A stretch of 64,000 nucleotides of DNA from CBDEGU01 sp965238045 (GTDB lineage Bacteria; Acidobacteriota; Terriglobia; Bryobacterales; UBA6623), in contig CBDEGU010000007.1 of NCBI GenBank assembly GCA_965238045.1, forward strand, positions 62,001 to 126,000, read 5' to 3'. Position 1 is the first letter of the stretch, and every line of letters begins with the position of its first letter. Position numbers and translations under genes: made by a program. Below are positions 33,085 to 42,406 of the stretch, in pieces. Under the pieces are notes generated by a model. It worked only from the letters and a program-made list of their open reading frames with translations. It was not told where the DNA came from and did not search any database.

Positions 33085-35259
33085 CTACCTTACCGCCCGC
33101 AGCTCCTTTTCTGCCTCGGCGATCTGATCCGCAATGGCGGCGAAGACTTCCTCCATCACGCGCACCTGCGCCTTGGCCGTGCTCCAGTCATGTTGCTCGA
33201 TCGATTCGCGCACGCCGGGGATCGTCTTCACGCCGTAGCCGGTGTAGAAACCCGGTGCGTACAGCGCGTGCTGATACCACTCTCGCTCGCCCGGCAGTCC
33301 CTCCGGGCGTCGCATGGCCTGCTCAACCTTGCGAAGCACGCGATTGACCTTCGAGAGATCTCCCTTGGGCCCGTCGCCGGAAAACGCCTGCTCGTAGACC
33401 GCTTCGTACGCCTTGGCTGCCTCGCTGATCTTCTTTCGTCCCCTCTTAAGGGGTTTTAACTCAAGCGCTACCCCGGGATCTTTCTTCCGCTTCTCCTCAA
33501 GCAACTCGTCCAGCTCATCGAGATAGACGCCGATCGTATCGGCGAGATTGGTGAACTCAAAAGGAATAACGTCGGCGTCGGCCAGGCGAGTCAAGACCAT
33601 GGCATTGAACTGGGCCAAGGTGCGTCCGTAGACGAAGTCCGGGTCGCCGAAGCGGCGGTACCAGTCGAACGAATCATAGATCGAGTGGTAGACTCCTCCA
33701 CCCGTACTCCGGAAGGCAAGATTCGCTGAAGCAACGGTGAGGTGATCGATGAAGACGGTGTAGTCGGACCCCGAGCCGAGCGCACTCATGCGCAGGTCGC
33801 GCCGGGTGTCGAGTTCCTTTTTCTTCTTGTCATCGTCGCCGGCATCGGCCATTCGTTTGTCCTTCATGACCGTCCAAAGGCTCTTGCCGCTATTGGGGTC
33901 GTTGAGGTCCTTGGTGGCTTGATTGAAAAAACGTTCCAGCGTGTGCGAACCGGCGATGCCCAGCACGCCCCGCCTATTGCTGTCGGTGTTGAGGTAGAAG
34001 ACCGCCTTGGAGCGAAGCTCGTCGGCGTACTTCTCGCCCCACTCGGTCGAACCGATCAGCCCCCACTCCTCGGCATCCCAACTGGCGAGGATGATCGTGC
34101 GTTTCGGCTTCCAGCCCTGCTTGACCATCTCGGCGAGCGCGCGGGCGGTCTCCATCAGCGCGGCGTTGCCGCTCACCGGATCGCTCGCGCCGTTGACCCA
34201 GGCGTCATGATGATTACCGTAGATCACCCATTCCTCCGGGTACTCGCTGCCCGGAATGCGCGCGATCACGTTGTAGCCGGTCGGGATGGTCCAGTCGAAC
34301 TTTACTCGCAGCCGCACCTTGGCCGGGCCCGGCCCCACGTGATAGGTGATGGGTAAAGCACCGCGCCAGGCCTTCGGCGCGACCTCGCCGCCGATGTTGC
34401 GCAGCAGCGGCAGCGCGTCGCCGTAGGAGATCGGCAAGACGGGAATCTTCGGCAGCGTCTTGGCTTCAGAGATCGCCAGCTTGCGTCCGCCCGGCTCCGA
34501 GCCCCAGCCCGGAGTCAGCGGGTCGCCAGGGTGTATCGGCATGTCCATCGTGCTGCCGCGCTGCACTCCGAACTCAGGCCGGTTCTGCCCCTTGGGATAG
34601 ATGTCGTCGTTATAGTAGCCGTCATCCTTGGGATCGGAATAGATAATGCAGCCGATCGCGCCATGTTCGGCGGCCACCTTGGGCTTGATTCCGCGCCAGC
34701 CCCCCATATAACGAGCAATCACAATCTTGCCTTTGATCTCGACGCCCATCTCGCCGAGTTTCTTGTAGTCGTCCGGCATGCCGTAGTTGACGTACACCAA
34801 CTGGCCGGTCACATCGCCGTCGGGCGAGTAGGCGTTGTAGGTGGGCAACTGCCCGGCGTCGGATGAGTCCTTGTCTTCCGGGATGGCGGGCTCTTCGAGC
34901 TTCGCAACATATTTTTCGGGTGCCAGCAATTCCAAATGACGTTCGCGCGGAGTGGGCATGAGGCCCTCAAACTTGTGAAACTCGGCGCTCAGACCCCATT
35001 CCCGAAACTTGTCCAGAACGTACTGGGCGACATCGATGCCGGCCTGGCTGCCGGTATGGTGCGGCTCCGCGCTCATCACCCGGATGTACTCGCCGACGAG
35101 ATCCGCGCTCGGGACGCGCATCAGTTTGGCTTCGAGCCCGCGCTGCTTTGCGCTGCTGTTTTTCGTGAAGCCGCGAAGCTGTTCCGCGGCATCTTGACCA
35201 GGAAGAATCGCCGCGCAGACCGCTGCGAGCACACACAGGATAAATTTCTTCATTGCCAT
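33085..35259 (-). CDS. exported M28-family metallopeptidase (glutamate carboxypeptidase II-like)
   Basis: 724 residues. MKKFILCVLAAVCAAILPGQ is a Sec signal. A PA-type domain (about 160-290) precedes the zinc peptidase domain: YGNHHDAWVNGASDPVSGNA supplies the His and bridging Asp, DAEEWGLIGSTEWGE supplies the catalytic Glu-Glu, and the VYHSIYDSFDWYRRFGD segment supplies the last His. A C-terminal helical dimerisation-like domain follows. The layout matches the transferrin-receptor/PSMA branch. Likely a periplasmic or secreted carboxypeptidase or aminopeptidase. An ATG two codons later (35253) is an alternative start. Confidence 0.92.
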   Translation of the reverse strand: MAMKKFILCVLAAVCAAILPGQDAAEQLRGFTKNSSAKQRGLEAKLMRVPSADLVGEYIRVMSAEPHHTGSQAGIDVAQYVLDKFREWGLSAEFHKFEGLMPTPRERHLELLAPEKYVAKLEEPAIPEDKDSSDAGQLPTYNAYSPDGDVTGQLVYVNYGMPDDYKKLGEMGVEIKGKIVIARYMGGWRGIKPKVAAEHGAIGCIIYSDPKDDGYYNDDIYPKGQNRPEFGVQRGSTMDMPIHPGDPLTPGWGSEPGGRKLAISEAKTLPKIPVLPISYGDALPLLRNIGGEVAPKAWRGALPITYHVGPGPAKVRLRVKFDWTIPTGYNVIARIPGSEYPEEWVIYGNHHDAWVNGASDPVSGNAALMETARALAEMVKQGWKPKRTIILASWDAEEWGLIGSTEWGEKYADELRSKAVFYLNTDSNRRGVLGIAGSHTLERFFNQATKDLNDPNSGKSLWTVMKDKRMADAGDDDKKKKELDTRRDLRMSALGSGSDYTVFIDHLTVASANLAFRSTGGGVYHSIYDSFDWYRRFGDPDFVYGRTLAQFNAMVLTRLADADVIPFEFTNLADTIGVYLDELDELLEEKRKKDPGVALELKPLKRGRKKISEAAKAYEAVYEQAFSGDGPKGDLSKVNRVLRKVEQAMRRPEGLPGEREWYQHALYAPGFYTGYGVKTIPGVRESIEQHDWSTAKAQVRVMEEVFAAIADQIAEAEKELRAVR

Positions 35260-35403
35260 GCATTCTACACGAGGCGGCCGCTGCGCGGACCACTCGATGT
35301 CGCGGACCACGGCGGCGTGATTCGAAACCTCTTACGGGGAAAGGCAGCAGGGTGAAGGCAGCCGCTTGGGCTTCCCGCTCGCCCGGGTTAGTATGAGAGG
35401 ACC

Positions 35404-36390
35404 ATGGAAACAGAAGGATGCGCTGAAGTTCGCCATGACTGGTCGATCGGGGAGATCCAAGGGATCTACACTGCTCCCTTGCCGGATCTAATCTACCGGG
35501 CCCAGACCGTTCACCGGGCTCACCACCGCGCGACCGAAGTACAGGGTTGCGCCCTGCTCAGCATCAAAACCGGCGGCTGCCCCGAAGATTGCGCCTACTG
35601 TCCCCAATCAGCCCACTACGACACGGGGACCGATGCCACGGGATTGTTGAGCGTGGCAGAGGCTCTCGGCGCGGCGGAAAAAGCACAACAAGAAGGCGCG
35701 ACCCGTTTCTGCATGGGTGCCGCGTGGCGCGAGGCTCCCGAGGGCGAGGAGTTCGACCGTGTCGTCGAAATGGTGCGCGGCGTACGGCGGATGGGCATGG
35801 AGGCTTGCTGTACTCTCGGCATGCTTACCCAGCCCCAGGCCGACCGTCTGGCCGAGGCCGGCCTCACCGCATACAATCACAATCTGGATACGTCGCCGGA
35901 ATTCTACGGCGAAATCATCTCGACGCGAAGCTACCAGGAACGGCTCGACACGCTGGCTCGCGTGCGCCGCGCGGGCGTGACGGTTTGTTCGGGCGGCATC
36001 ATCGGCATGGGGGAACGCCGCGAGGACCGCTTCAGCCTGTTGCACCAGCTTGCCACGCAGTGCCCGCATCCCGAAAGCGTGCCCATCAATCTTCTGATGC
36101 GGGTCAAAGGAACGCCGCTAGCCGGCCAGCCCGCGCTGGACACTATCGAAATGGTTCGTATGATCGCCACGGCGAGGGTCTTGATGCCGAAGTCGATCGT
36201 CCGCCTCAGTGCCGGGCGAACCTCGCTCAGCGACGAGGCGCAGGCGTTGAGCTTTCTGGCCGGGGCGAATTCCATTTTCCTGGGTGAGCGGCTACTGACC
36301 GCGCCCAATCCCGAACTCGGCAGCGACCGGCGGCTGCTCGACAAATTGGGTATGCGCCTTAGTCCCGAGCCTGTCACCGAGACGGCGTGA
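35404..36390 (+). CDS. bioB: biotin synthase
   Basis: Radical SAM enzyme that inserts sulfur into dethiobiotin. The 328 residues carry the CxxxCxxC cluster motif in TGGCPEDCAYCPQSAHY (Cys59, Cys63, Cys66). Also visible are FCMGAAWR, YNHNLDTSPEFY and VRLSAGR with the arginine ligand of the 2Fe-2S cluster. Length is typical. No other biotin gene is adjacent. The start ATG at 35404 follows a gagagg ribosome binding site. It is divergent from the M28 peptidase. Confidence 0.95.
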   Translation: METEGCAEVRHDWSIGEIQGIYTAPLPDLIYRAQTVHRAHHRATEVQGCALLSIKTGGCPEDCAYCPQSAHYDTGTDATGLLSVAEALGAAEKAQQEGATRFCMGAAWREAPEGEEFDRVVEMVRGVRRMGMEACCTLGMLTQPQADRLAEAGLTAYNHNLDTSPEFYGEIISTRSYQERLDTLARVRRAGVTVCSGGIIGMGERREDRFSLLHQLATQCPHPESVPINLLMRVKGTPLAGQPALDTIEMVRMIATARVLMPKSIVRLSAGRTSLSDEAQALSFLAGANSIFLGERLLTAPNPELGSDRRLLDKLGMRLSPEPVTETA

Positions 36391-36454
36391 AGACAAGGCC
36401 GCCGAAGCCCGAATTCCCGCGTTATGGACGCATCGCCTCGTTTCTGGGTTTCTT

Positions 36455-36462
36455 GCTATGAT
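36455..36462 (+). promoter_or_regulatory. possible extended -10 promoter upstream of the Rieske operon
   Basis: tgctatgat at 36454-36462 reads as an extended -10 (TGn followed by TATGAT). No good -35 lies 17 bp upstream. It precedes the 28-bp tandem repeat and is 157 bp from the first start codon of the respiratory operon. Confidence 0.4.
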
Positions 36463-36470
36463 GAAAATCT

Positions 36471-36526
36471 CTAGCGGCGGACAGCAGGATACGCGTCGCT
36501 AGCGGCGGACAGCAGGATACGCGTCG
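36471..36526. repeat. perfect 28-bp tandem duplication in the Rieske leader
   Basis: The unit starting ctagcggcggacagcaggat and ending acgcgtcg is present twice without mismatch, at 36471-36498 and 36499-36526. It lies between bioB and the Rieske gene, downstream of the putative promoter, so it would be in the 5' untranslated leader. Confidence 0.9.
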
Positions 36527-36618
36527 CCTGCCAACCGCGATTCCAGCGCGTTACTGCCTTCCAGTGTTTACCCTAGAGCCAATTTCGTCCAGATCACGTT
36601 TTCATAGAAGAGGTATCC

Positions 36619-37230
36619 ATGCTTGATCCAAACGCGGACCCGGCGACCGGCGCCGGGGGAGGGGCCGCGGCTGGCAAAGCGGAAAACTCCGCTGAGCCGT
36701 CCTTTGTTTCCAAGCTGATTCAGGGTTTCCGCTCCGGCGAATCCGGCAAGGAGGGCATCAGGACGCGGCGGCGCTTTGTCACCTTCGCCATCGCTGGTTT
36801 TCTCACAACGAACTTTCTGATGTTCTTGCGGTTCTTCTTCCCGCGAACCATCTTCGAGCCGAAAACCGTGTTTCGTATCGGCATGCCGGCCGATTTCGGT
36901 GTCGGGGTGGATACGAAATTTCAGAAGGCGCGGCGCATCTGGGTTGTCAAAAACACTGAGCGGCTGTTCGTGATCAACGCGATCTGCACGCATCTAGGCT
37001 GCACGCCGGACTGGAAAGAGTCAGAACAGAAATATAAGTGCCCCTGTCATGGCAGCGGTTATGATCCGGAAGGCATCAATTACGAGGGTCCGGCGCCCCG
37101 TCCCATGGACCGCGCTAGGGTAGAGATCGACCCCGAAGGCCAGATTGTCGTGGATACTAGTGTCACCTTTAAGTGGGAAAAAGGCAAGCGAAGCCAGTTT
37201 GATGATCCGGGTGCTTACGTCGCCATCTGA
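36619..37230 (+). CDS. Rieske 2Fe-2S protein of a cytochrome bc/b6f-type complex
   Basis: 203 residues. An N-terminal cytoplasmic tail precedes a single membrane anchor (about 53-75) behind an arginine-rich RTRRRFVTFAIAG, which suggests Tat export. The cluster ligands are Cys123/His125 (CTHLGC) and Cys141-Cys143-His144 (CPCHGSGY), with the disulfide partners Cys128 and Cys143 in place. It transfers electrons from quinol to cytochrome c in the periplasm. It is first in an operon with split cytochrome b, a multihaem cytochrome c and a cupredoxin-like lipoprotein. Confidence 0.93.
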   Translation: MLDPNADPATGAGGGAAAGKAENSAEPSFVSKLIQGFRSGESGKEGIRTRRRFVTFAIAGFLTTNFLMFLRFFFPRTIFEPKTVFRIGMPADFGVGVDTKFQKARRIWVVKNTERLFVINAICTHLGCTPDWKESEQKYKCPCHGSGYDPEGINYEGPAPRPMDRARVEIDPEGQIVVDTSVTFKWEKGKRSQFDDPGAYVAI

Positions 37231-37371
37231 TTCCGGATTCGAATCAGAAGCAAGGCGCGCGGCGCTCTCGTCGCGCCGCGTTTTCGGATCACGTCGCGCC
37301 AGGCGGTGATTCGTTTGCCGCCGGGATCTCGCATCGGTCGCGGCGACCGTCGAGAAAAGGAGCCAGATAGC

Positions 37372-38286
37372 ATGGCGGAAGGAACAGTCAAGAAAGATCA
37401 GGGCGTGGACGCGGCCGATGGCAACGGGAGCAAGCTGCTCGGCTTGATTGATTCCAGCGTGATCAAGGAGAAGGCGGCGCAAGACCTGGCAGCGTTCAAG
37501 AAACCCACCAAGTCCGAGTTGTACAAGTCGATTTTTCGTGTCAAGCACGACGAAACGCCCCGCAGCCGCACACTCGGTGTTCTCAGTAATGTGTTCTTGC
37601 ATCTGCATCCGGCGAAAATCAATCGGGACGCGGTCGCCTACAATTTTACTTGGGGCATGGGCGGTATCTCGTTCTACCTGTTCTGGGTGCTCACCTGGAC
37701 GGGCGTGCTGCTGATGTTCTACTACCATCCGACGAAGGTGCAAGCCTTCCGCGATATCCTCTATCTGGAGCACGACGTGCCCTTCGGCAAGCTCCTGCGC
37801 AATATGCACCGCTGGGGCGCTCACGCGATGGTGCTGACCGTCTGGCTCCACATGTTCCGGGTCTTTCTCACGGGCTCCTATAAGAAACCGCGCCAGTTCA
37901 ACTGGTCGGTGGGCGTGATTCTGCTTGTGCTGACCCTGCTGCTCTCGTTCACCGGCTATCTGCTGCCCGACGATCAGCTCGGTTTCTGGGCCGTCACCGT
38001 GGGCACGAACATGGCGCGTGCCAGTCCGATGTTGGGCCATGAAGGACCCTTCGGACTGATGATGGGCATGACGCCCTACAACGACGTGCGTTTCGCGCTG
38101 CTGGGAGGCTCCATCGTCGACTCCAATGCCCTCTTGCGCGCTTATATTTGGCACTGTGTCGCCATACCAGGATTCGCCGCGACGTTCATGATCGTGCACT
38201 TCTGGAGGATCCGCAAGGACGGCGGCATCTCGGGCCCCGCGCCCATGATGCTCGAGAGGGAGATCAAGCCGTTGCGAAAGATCTAG
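37372..38286 (+). CDS. cytochrome b, N-terminal (b6-like) subunit
   Basis: 304 residues from MAEGTVKKDQGVDAADGNGS, chosen because AAAAGGAG lies before it; the frame opens earlier at 37306. Four transmembrane helices follow a long N-terminal extension of about 85 residues. Haem-ligand histidines lie in NMHRWGAHAMVLTVWLHMFR and in the last helix pair AYIWHCVAIPGF and MIVHFWRIRK. The quinol site region LSFTGYLLPDDQLGFWAVTV is present. It forms the membrane core with the next gene product. Confidence 0.93.
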   Translation: MAEGTVKKDQGVDAADGNGSKLLGLIDSSVIKEKAAQDLAAFKKPTKSELYKSIFRVKHDETPRSRTLGVLSNVFLHLHPAKINRDAVAYNFTWGMGGISFYLFWVLTWTGVLLMFYYHPTKVQAFRDILYLEHDVPFGKLLRNMHRWGAHAMVLTVWLHMFRVFLTGSYKKPRQFNWSVGVILLVLTLLLSFTGYLLPDDQLGFWAVTVGTNMARASPMLGHEGPFGLMMGMTPYNDVRFALLGGSIVDSNALLRAYIWHCVAIPGFAATFMIVHFWRIRKDGGISGPAPMMLEREIKPLRKI

Positions 38287-38334
38287 CGCCAGGATCGATT
38301 CTGTACGGTTGCGCTTACGAGGAGACAAGGTTTT

Positions 38335-39270
38335 ATGGATTGGCATCAGCTTTGGACGATCATCTCCCTGCCCGACAATGTCCCGATTCTCGGGTTGATG
38401 GTTCTGATCCCGTTCTACAGTTGGTACGCCTTCCGCCAGGCGTTCGCCAACGACCGGCTGATCAAGAAACTGGAAGCGGATCCGGAAATGGCCAAGACCC
38501 ATCACAGGAAAACGCAGCCTTTTCGGGAGGGCTGGGCCCGCGAGGTTTATGTCTGGCCCTACCTGCTGCGCATAGAATTCTTGTCCGCCATTATCGTGAC
38601 CGCGATCTTGATGGTATGGTCGATCACTCTCGACGCGCCGCTGGAAGAGCCCGCCAATCCGTCGCTGACGATGAACCCGTCCAAGGCGCCCTGGTACTTC
38701 CTGGGGCTGCAGGAGATGCTCGTCTATTTTGATCCCTGGATTGCCGGCGTCATGATGCCGACTCTGATCGTCGTCGGCCTGCTCATCATTCCCTATATCG
38801 ACACGAATCCGCTGGGGAATGGCTACTACACATACGCTCAGAGAAAATTCGCCATTTGGGCCTTCCTCTCTGGCTTTATTATTCTCTGGTGCTCCATGGT
38901 CGTGATCGGCACGCTGATTCGCGGACCCGGCTGGATGTGGTTCTGGCCCGGCCAGACTTGGGACCATAACCGTCTCATCTTCGAAATCAATCGCGATCTG
39001 CACGAGATTCTTGGGATGACCGACCCGCTGGTCTACGGCATCTTCGGCTTCCTGGTCGTGGCGGGATTCTATCTGGTTGCCGGTTACGGCGTGCATCGGA
39101 TCATGTCCTGGAACGAGTTCAATCGCAAGATTCTGGCCCGCATGACGCTGCTGCAATATCTGACCATGAATTTTCTCCTCGTCACCATGATCGCGCTGCC
39201 GGTCAAGATGGCCGCGCGCCTGCTCTTTCGGATTAAGGACGTGTGGGTCACGCCCTGGTTTAATGTCTGA
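38335..39270 (+). CDS. cytochrome b, C-terminal (subunit IV-like) part
   Basis: 311 residues. NPSKAPWYFLGLQEMLVYFD at about 113-132 matches the PEWY-type quinol-oxidation region of subunit IV, with PWYF in place of PEWY. Additional transmembrane segments extend beyond the three of subunit IV (LSGFIILWCSMVVIGTLI, IFGFLVVAGFYLVAG, YLTMNFLLVTMIALPV). The N-terminus carries one helix and a soluble HHRKTQPFREGW segment. It lies 48 bp after the b6-like gene. A split and enlarged cytochrome b is a known variant in several non-proteobacterial phyla. Confidence 0.88.
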   Translation: MDWHQLWTIISLPDNVPILGLMVLIPFYSWYAFRQAFANDRLIKKLEADPEMAKTHHRKTQPFREGWAREVYVWPYLLRIEFLSAIIVTAILMVWSITLDAPLEEPANPSLTMNPSKAPWYFLGLQEMLVYFDPWIAGVMMPTLIVVGLLIIPYIDTNPLGNGYYTYAQRKFAIWAFLSGFIILWCSMVVIGTLIRGPGWMWFWPGQTWDHNRLIFEINRDLHEILGMTDPLVYGIFGFLVVAGFYLVAGYGVHRIMSWNEFNRKILARMTLLQYLTMNFLLVTMIALPVKMAARLLFRIKDVWVTPWFNV

Positions 39271-39333
39271 CGCCCTTGCGGGTCAGCCCGCGCACCGATG
39301 AAATGGAACGGAGAATGAACGGACGAATTGCTC

Positions 39334-42300
39334 ATGCCTGACAAACCGACACTCGAGCCGGATCCAGTAATAACGAAATCACTGAGCGTGCCGCTCATGG
39401 TATCGACGCTGATTCTGTCGCTCTCCCTCGTCTGGGCGCTCTACGACGAGGTCTATACCATGAGGCCCTGGAAAGGGTTTCAGAGCGACTTCCTCGAACT
39501 CTACTCGGCGCACTTGGGGAAACTGAAACCCCAGCAGGCCGGGCTTGAAAAGCAGATCAAGGAGTCGCCGGAATATCAGGATCTCCAGAAGCAACTCGAT
39601 GAGGCCGAGGCCACGGCACGAGAACGCTCCGCCGAGATCGATCGTCTGGTGCGGCGGGGTGTTACGCCGCGCATGATTGCCGCCCGTCAGACATTCCAAA
39701 TTCTGCGAACCGAAGCCGACGCGCAGATCTACTTGCTGGAAACCGCCGGCAACGAAGCGGCGAAGGAATCCCTGCGCCAGAATATCGAAGAAATCAAGCA
39801 GCGCGGCGTGGAAGTCAAGCTGGCGCTGGCCGACGGTTCCGGCGGCGCCGAGACCGTCACGATGAACTACGCCCAACTGGAGCAAGAATATCTCGGGCTC
39901 CAGCGACGGCGCGTCGAACTGCAAAAGGAACGGGCCGAGGTTCTGGCCCCGGCCAGCGGCCTTCGCGCGACGCGCGACGCGCTTCTCGCCGACCGCCTCA
40001 GCGGTCTCAGCGCACAGCAGATCGAAGGCCTGATCTCAAAGACGGACAGTTTTCAGATTGCGATCAAGCAGATTCATCTCAATGACATCGATCTGGTGGA
40101 CCGCTGCCAGTCCTGCCACCTCGGTATTCTCGAGCCGCTCGAGATCAAGGCCGCCGATGTTGGGGGGCGAGCCGAGTTTGTTAGTCATCCGATTCCGGAC
40201 CTGCTCAAGATTCACGACCCGGAGCAGTTCGGCTGTACCAGTTGTCACAACGGGAATGGCCGCGCCACGCGCTCGGCCGTCAAAGGCCACGGCCGCCACA
40301 AATTCTGGCTCTGGCCAATGTACGAAAAGGAAAATACGCAAGCCGGATGTCAGCAGTGCCATGCGCGCGAAATCATTACCGATTATGCCGGGGTTCTCAA
40401 CAAGGGCCGCACCCTGTTCCTCAACAAGGGCTGCTGGGGCTGTCACCGCTTCGAGGGTTTCGACAAGGAGACCGAAGAACTCGCCGCCGTGCGCCAGAGC
40501 ATGATTATTCTCAACAACGAGAGGACGACGAATGAGAAGGAGCGGCGCGAGAGCATCGAACAGGGCGATCAGGCTCCGGATCCGGACGAGTCCGACCGCT
40601 TATATGCCAGGGCCGGCTTCCTCCATCTGCGCAACAGCGTCATCGACGCCGAACTGGACGCGCTGAAGATCGAAGAGACGTCGCTGGTTCGAGAAGTCCG
40701 CAAGTTCGGGCCCAATCTGAAAGAAATCAAGGTCAAGGCGCGCAAGGAATGGGTGCCGGTTTGGATCAGCAACCCGCATGCATTCCGTCCAGGCGCTAAG
40801 ATGCCCGAGTTCCGGCTGCAAGAAGACGAAGTCCAGAAAATCGCCGCCTATATTTGGCAGAACGCCATCGACGGCGCACTCGTTCAGCACCCGCCGGGCA
40901 ACGCCGAACGGGGCAAGGAACTTTTCGAAATTCGCGGCTGCATGGGCTGCCATTCGATGGGCGAGGGCGACGAGAAGCAAGGCGACACGTTCGCCGCCAA
41001 CCTCACCCGCGTGGGCGAGAAGACGACCTACAATTTCCTCGTCCGCTGGGTTCACGACCCCAGTGAGCTGACTCCGGATCCCAATGCCGATCCCGATCAG
41101 CCGCGGCTGATCCCGCTGATGCCCAATCTGCGGCTGAGCCTCGCTGAGTCACGGGACATTGCCAGCTATCTGGCCGCGCGGAAGACCGACGCCGCTTACC
41201 CGCCGGCCGATTTCATGGACGACCCGGAATTGGCCAAGGAAGGCATGACGCTGATCCGCCATTACGGCTGCGCCGGATGTCACGAGATACGAGGTCTGGA
41301 AACCGAGGGTCGTATCGGCACCGAGTTGACCGTCGAAGGCAGCAAGCCTGTCGAGAGGCTCGATTTCGCCCTGCTAACCCATCCGGCCGAACGCGAAGGC
41401 TGGTACAACCACAAGGGTTTCTTCGAGCACAAGTTGGCCGACCCCGCGGTCTTCGATCAAGGGAAGGTTCGCCCGCACCTTGAAAAGTTGCGGATGCCGA
41501 ATTTCCATCTTTCCGGGGACGACGTTACCGCCCTGACGACGTTCCTTCTTGGGGCGGTTGATACGACGTTCCCCGAGCACTATCGCTACGAGCCCGAGGA
41601 CGAGCGGCGTGCCGTGCAAGAGGGTTGGTGGATCGCCCGGCGCTATAACTGTGTCGGCTGTCACCAGATTTCCCTCACCGGCCGTACGGCTCTGATGGGG
41701 ATTCCGCGCTATCAGGATCCGGACTGGCAGGAACAGCTTCCGCCCCAGCTCTTCACCCAGGGCGCGCGAGTCCAGCCGGACTGGCTCGTGGGCTTCCTGA
41801 ATAATCCCGCGCTCAGCGAGACCGACATCCATCGCAACGGCATCCGCCAATATCTGCATGCCCGCATGCCTACGTTTAACTTTACCGAGCGGCAGGTCAT
41901 GAAACTCACGACGTTCTTTGCCGCCAAGTCCTCGCAGCCGGTTGCCTATATTCCCAAGGAACTTGAGCCGCTGACACTGCGGGAGCTCGCTCTGGCCCGG
42001 CAGCTCTTTAGCAGCCGCGCGGCGCCATGCTTGAAGTGCCATATGACCGGCGACCCGGCGCACGACCGTACCGCGACGGCGCCGAATTTTCTGACTGCCG
42101 GCAGCCGTCTCAAGCCCGACTGGACCTACCGCTGGCTGCTGGAACCGGCCAAACTCGCGCCTGGCACTGCCATGCCGTCGGAGTTGTTCCGGCAAGAAGG
42201 CGACCGCTGGATCTTCGCTGGTCCTCTGCCCGCGTCTTTCGATGGCTATGAAAAAGACCATGCCCGGCTGCTGGTGCGCTATATGTTCCAGATGACCCCG

Positions 42301-42336
42301 GGCGAGGTCCGCCGGCTGGGCGTCGCGGGACAGTAA
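39334..42336 (+). CDS. octahaem cytochrome c subunit of the respiratory complex
   Basis: 1000 residues with eight CXXCH haem sites: CQSCH (258), CTSCH (301), CQQCH (339), CWGCH (367), CMGCH (536), CAGCH (646), CVGCH (773) and CLKCH (899). The first is preceded by a membrane segment near residue 20-35 and a charged coiled-coil-like region (about 60-240). The first four lie close together, and the last four sit in separate cytochrome-c-like domains. The ATG at 39334 is preferred to the TTG two codons earlier. It probably carries electrons from the Rieske/cytochrome b core to a terminal acceptor in the periplasm. Confidence 0.92.
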   Translation: MPDKPTLEPDPVITKSLSVPLMVSTLILSLSLVWALYDEVYTMRPWKGFQSDFLELYSAHLGKLKPQQAGLEKQIKESPEYQDLQKQLDEAEATARERSAEIDRLVRRGVTPRMIAARQTFQILRTEADAQIYLLETAGNEAAKESLRQNIEEIKQRGVEVKLALADGSGGAETVTMNYAQLEQEYLGLQRRRVELQKERAEVLAPASGLRATRDALLADRLSGLSAQQIEGLISKTDSFQIAIKQIHLNDIDLVDRCQSCHLGILEPLEIKAADVGGRAEFVSHPIPDLLKIHDPEQFGCTSCHNGNGRATRSAVKGHGRHKFWLWPMYEKENTQAGCQQCHAREIITDYAGVLNKGRTLFLNKGCWGCHRFEGFDKETEELAAVRQSMIILNNERTTNEKERRESIEQGDQAPDPDESDRLYARAGFLHLRNSVIDAELDALKIEETSLVREVRKFGPNLKEIKVKARKEWVPVWISNPHAFRPGAKMPEFRLQEDEVQKIAAYIWQNAIDGALVQHPPGNAERGKELFEIRGCMGCHSMGEGDEKQGDTFAANLTRVGEKTTYNFLVRWVHDPSELTPDPNADPDQPRLIPLMPNLRLSLAESRDIASYLAARKTDAAYPPADFMDDPELAKEGMTLIRHYGCAGCHEIRGLETEGRIGTELTVEGSKPVERLDFALLTHPAEREGWYNHKGFFEHKLADPAVFDQGKVRPHLEKLRMPNFHLSGDDVTALTTFLLGAVDTTFPEHYRYEPEDERRAVQEGWWIARRYNCVGCHQISLTGRTALMGIPRYQDPDWQEQLPPQLFTQGARVQPDWLVGFLNNPALSETDIHRNGIRQYLHARMPTFNFTERQVMKLTTFFAAKSSQPVAYIPKELEPLTLRELALARQLFSSRAAPCLKCHMTGDPAHDRTATAPNFLTAGSRLKPDWTYRWLLEPAKLAPGTAMPSELFRQEGDRWIFAGPLPASFDGYEKDHARLLVRYMFQMTPGEVRRLGVAGQ

Positions 42337-42406
42337 ACGACTTACGGGCGCTCTTTGGCCCTCTATTTGCAAACGAAACTGCTATCCGAATAAGGAAGGT
42401 ATTGAA

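Noticed and set aside
37021..39156. 711-residue minus-strand frame opposite the cytochrome b genes
   Set aside because: A long shadow frame: the plus-strand genes carry clear cytochrome b and Rieske motifs, while this frame has none.
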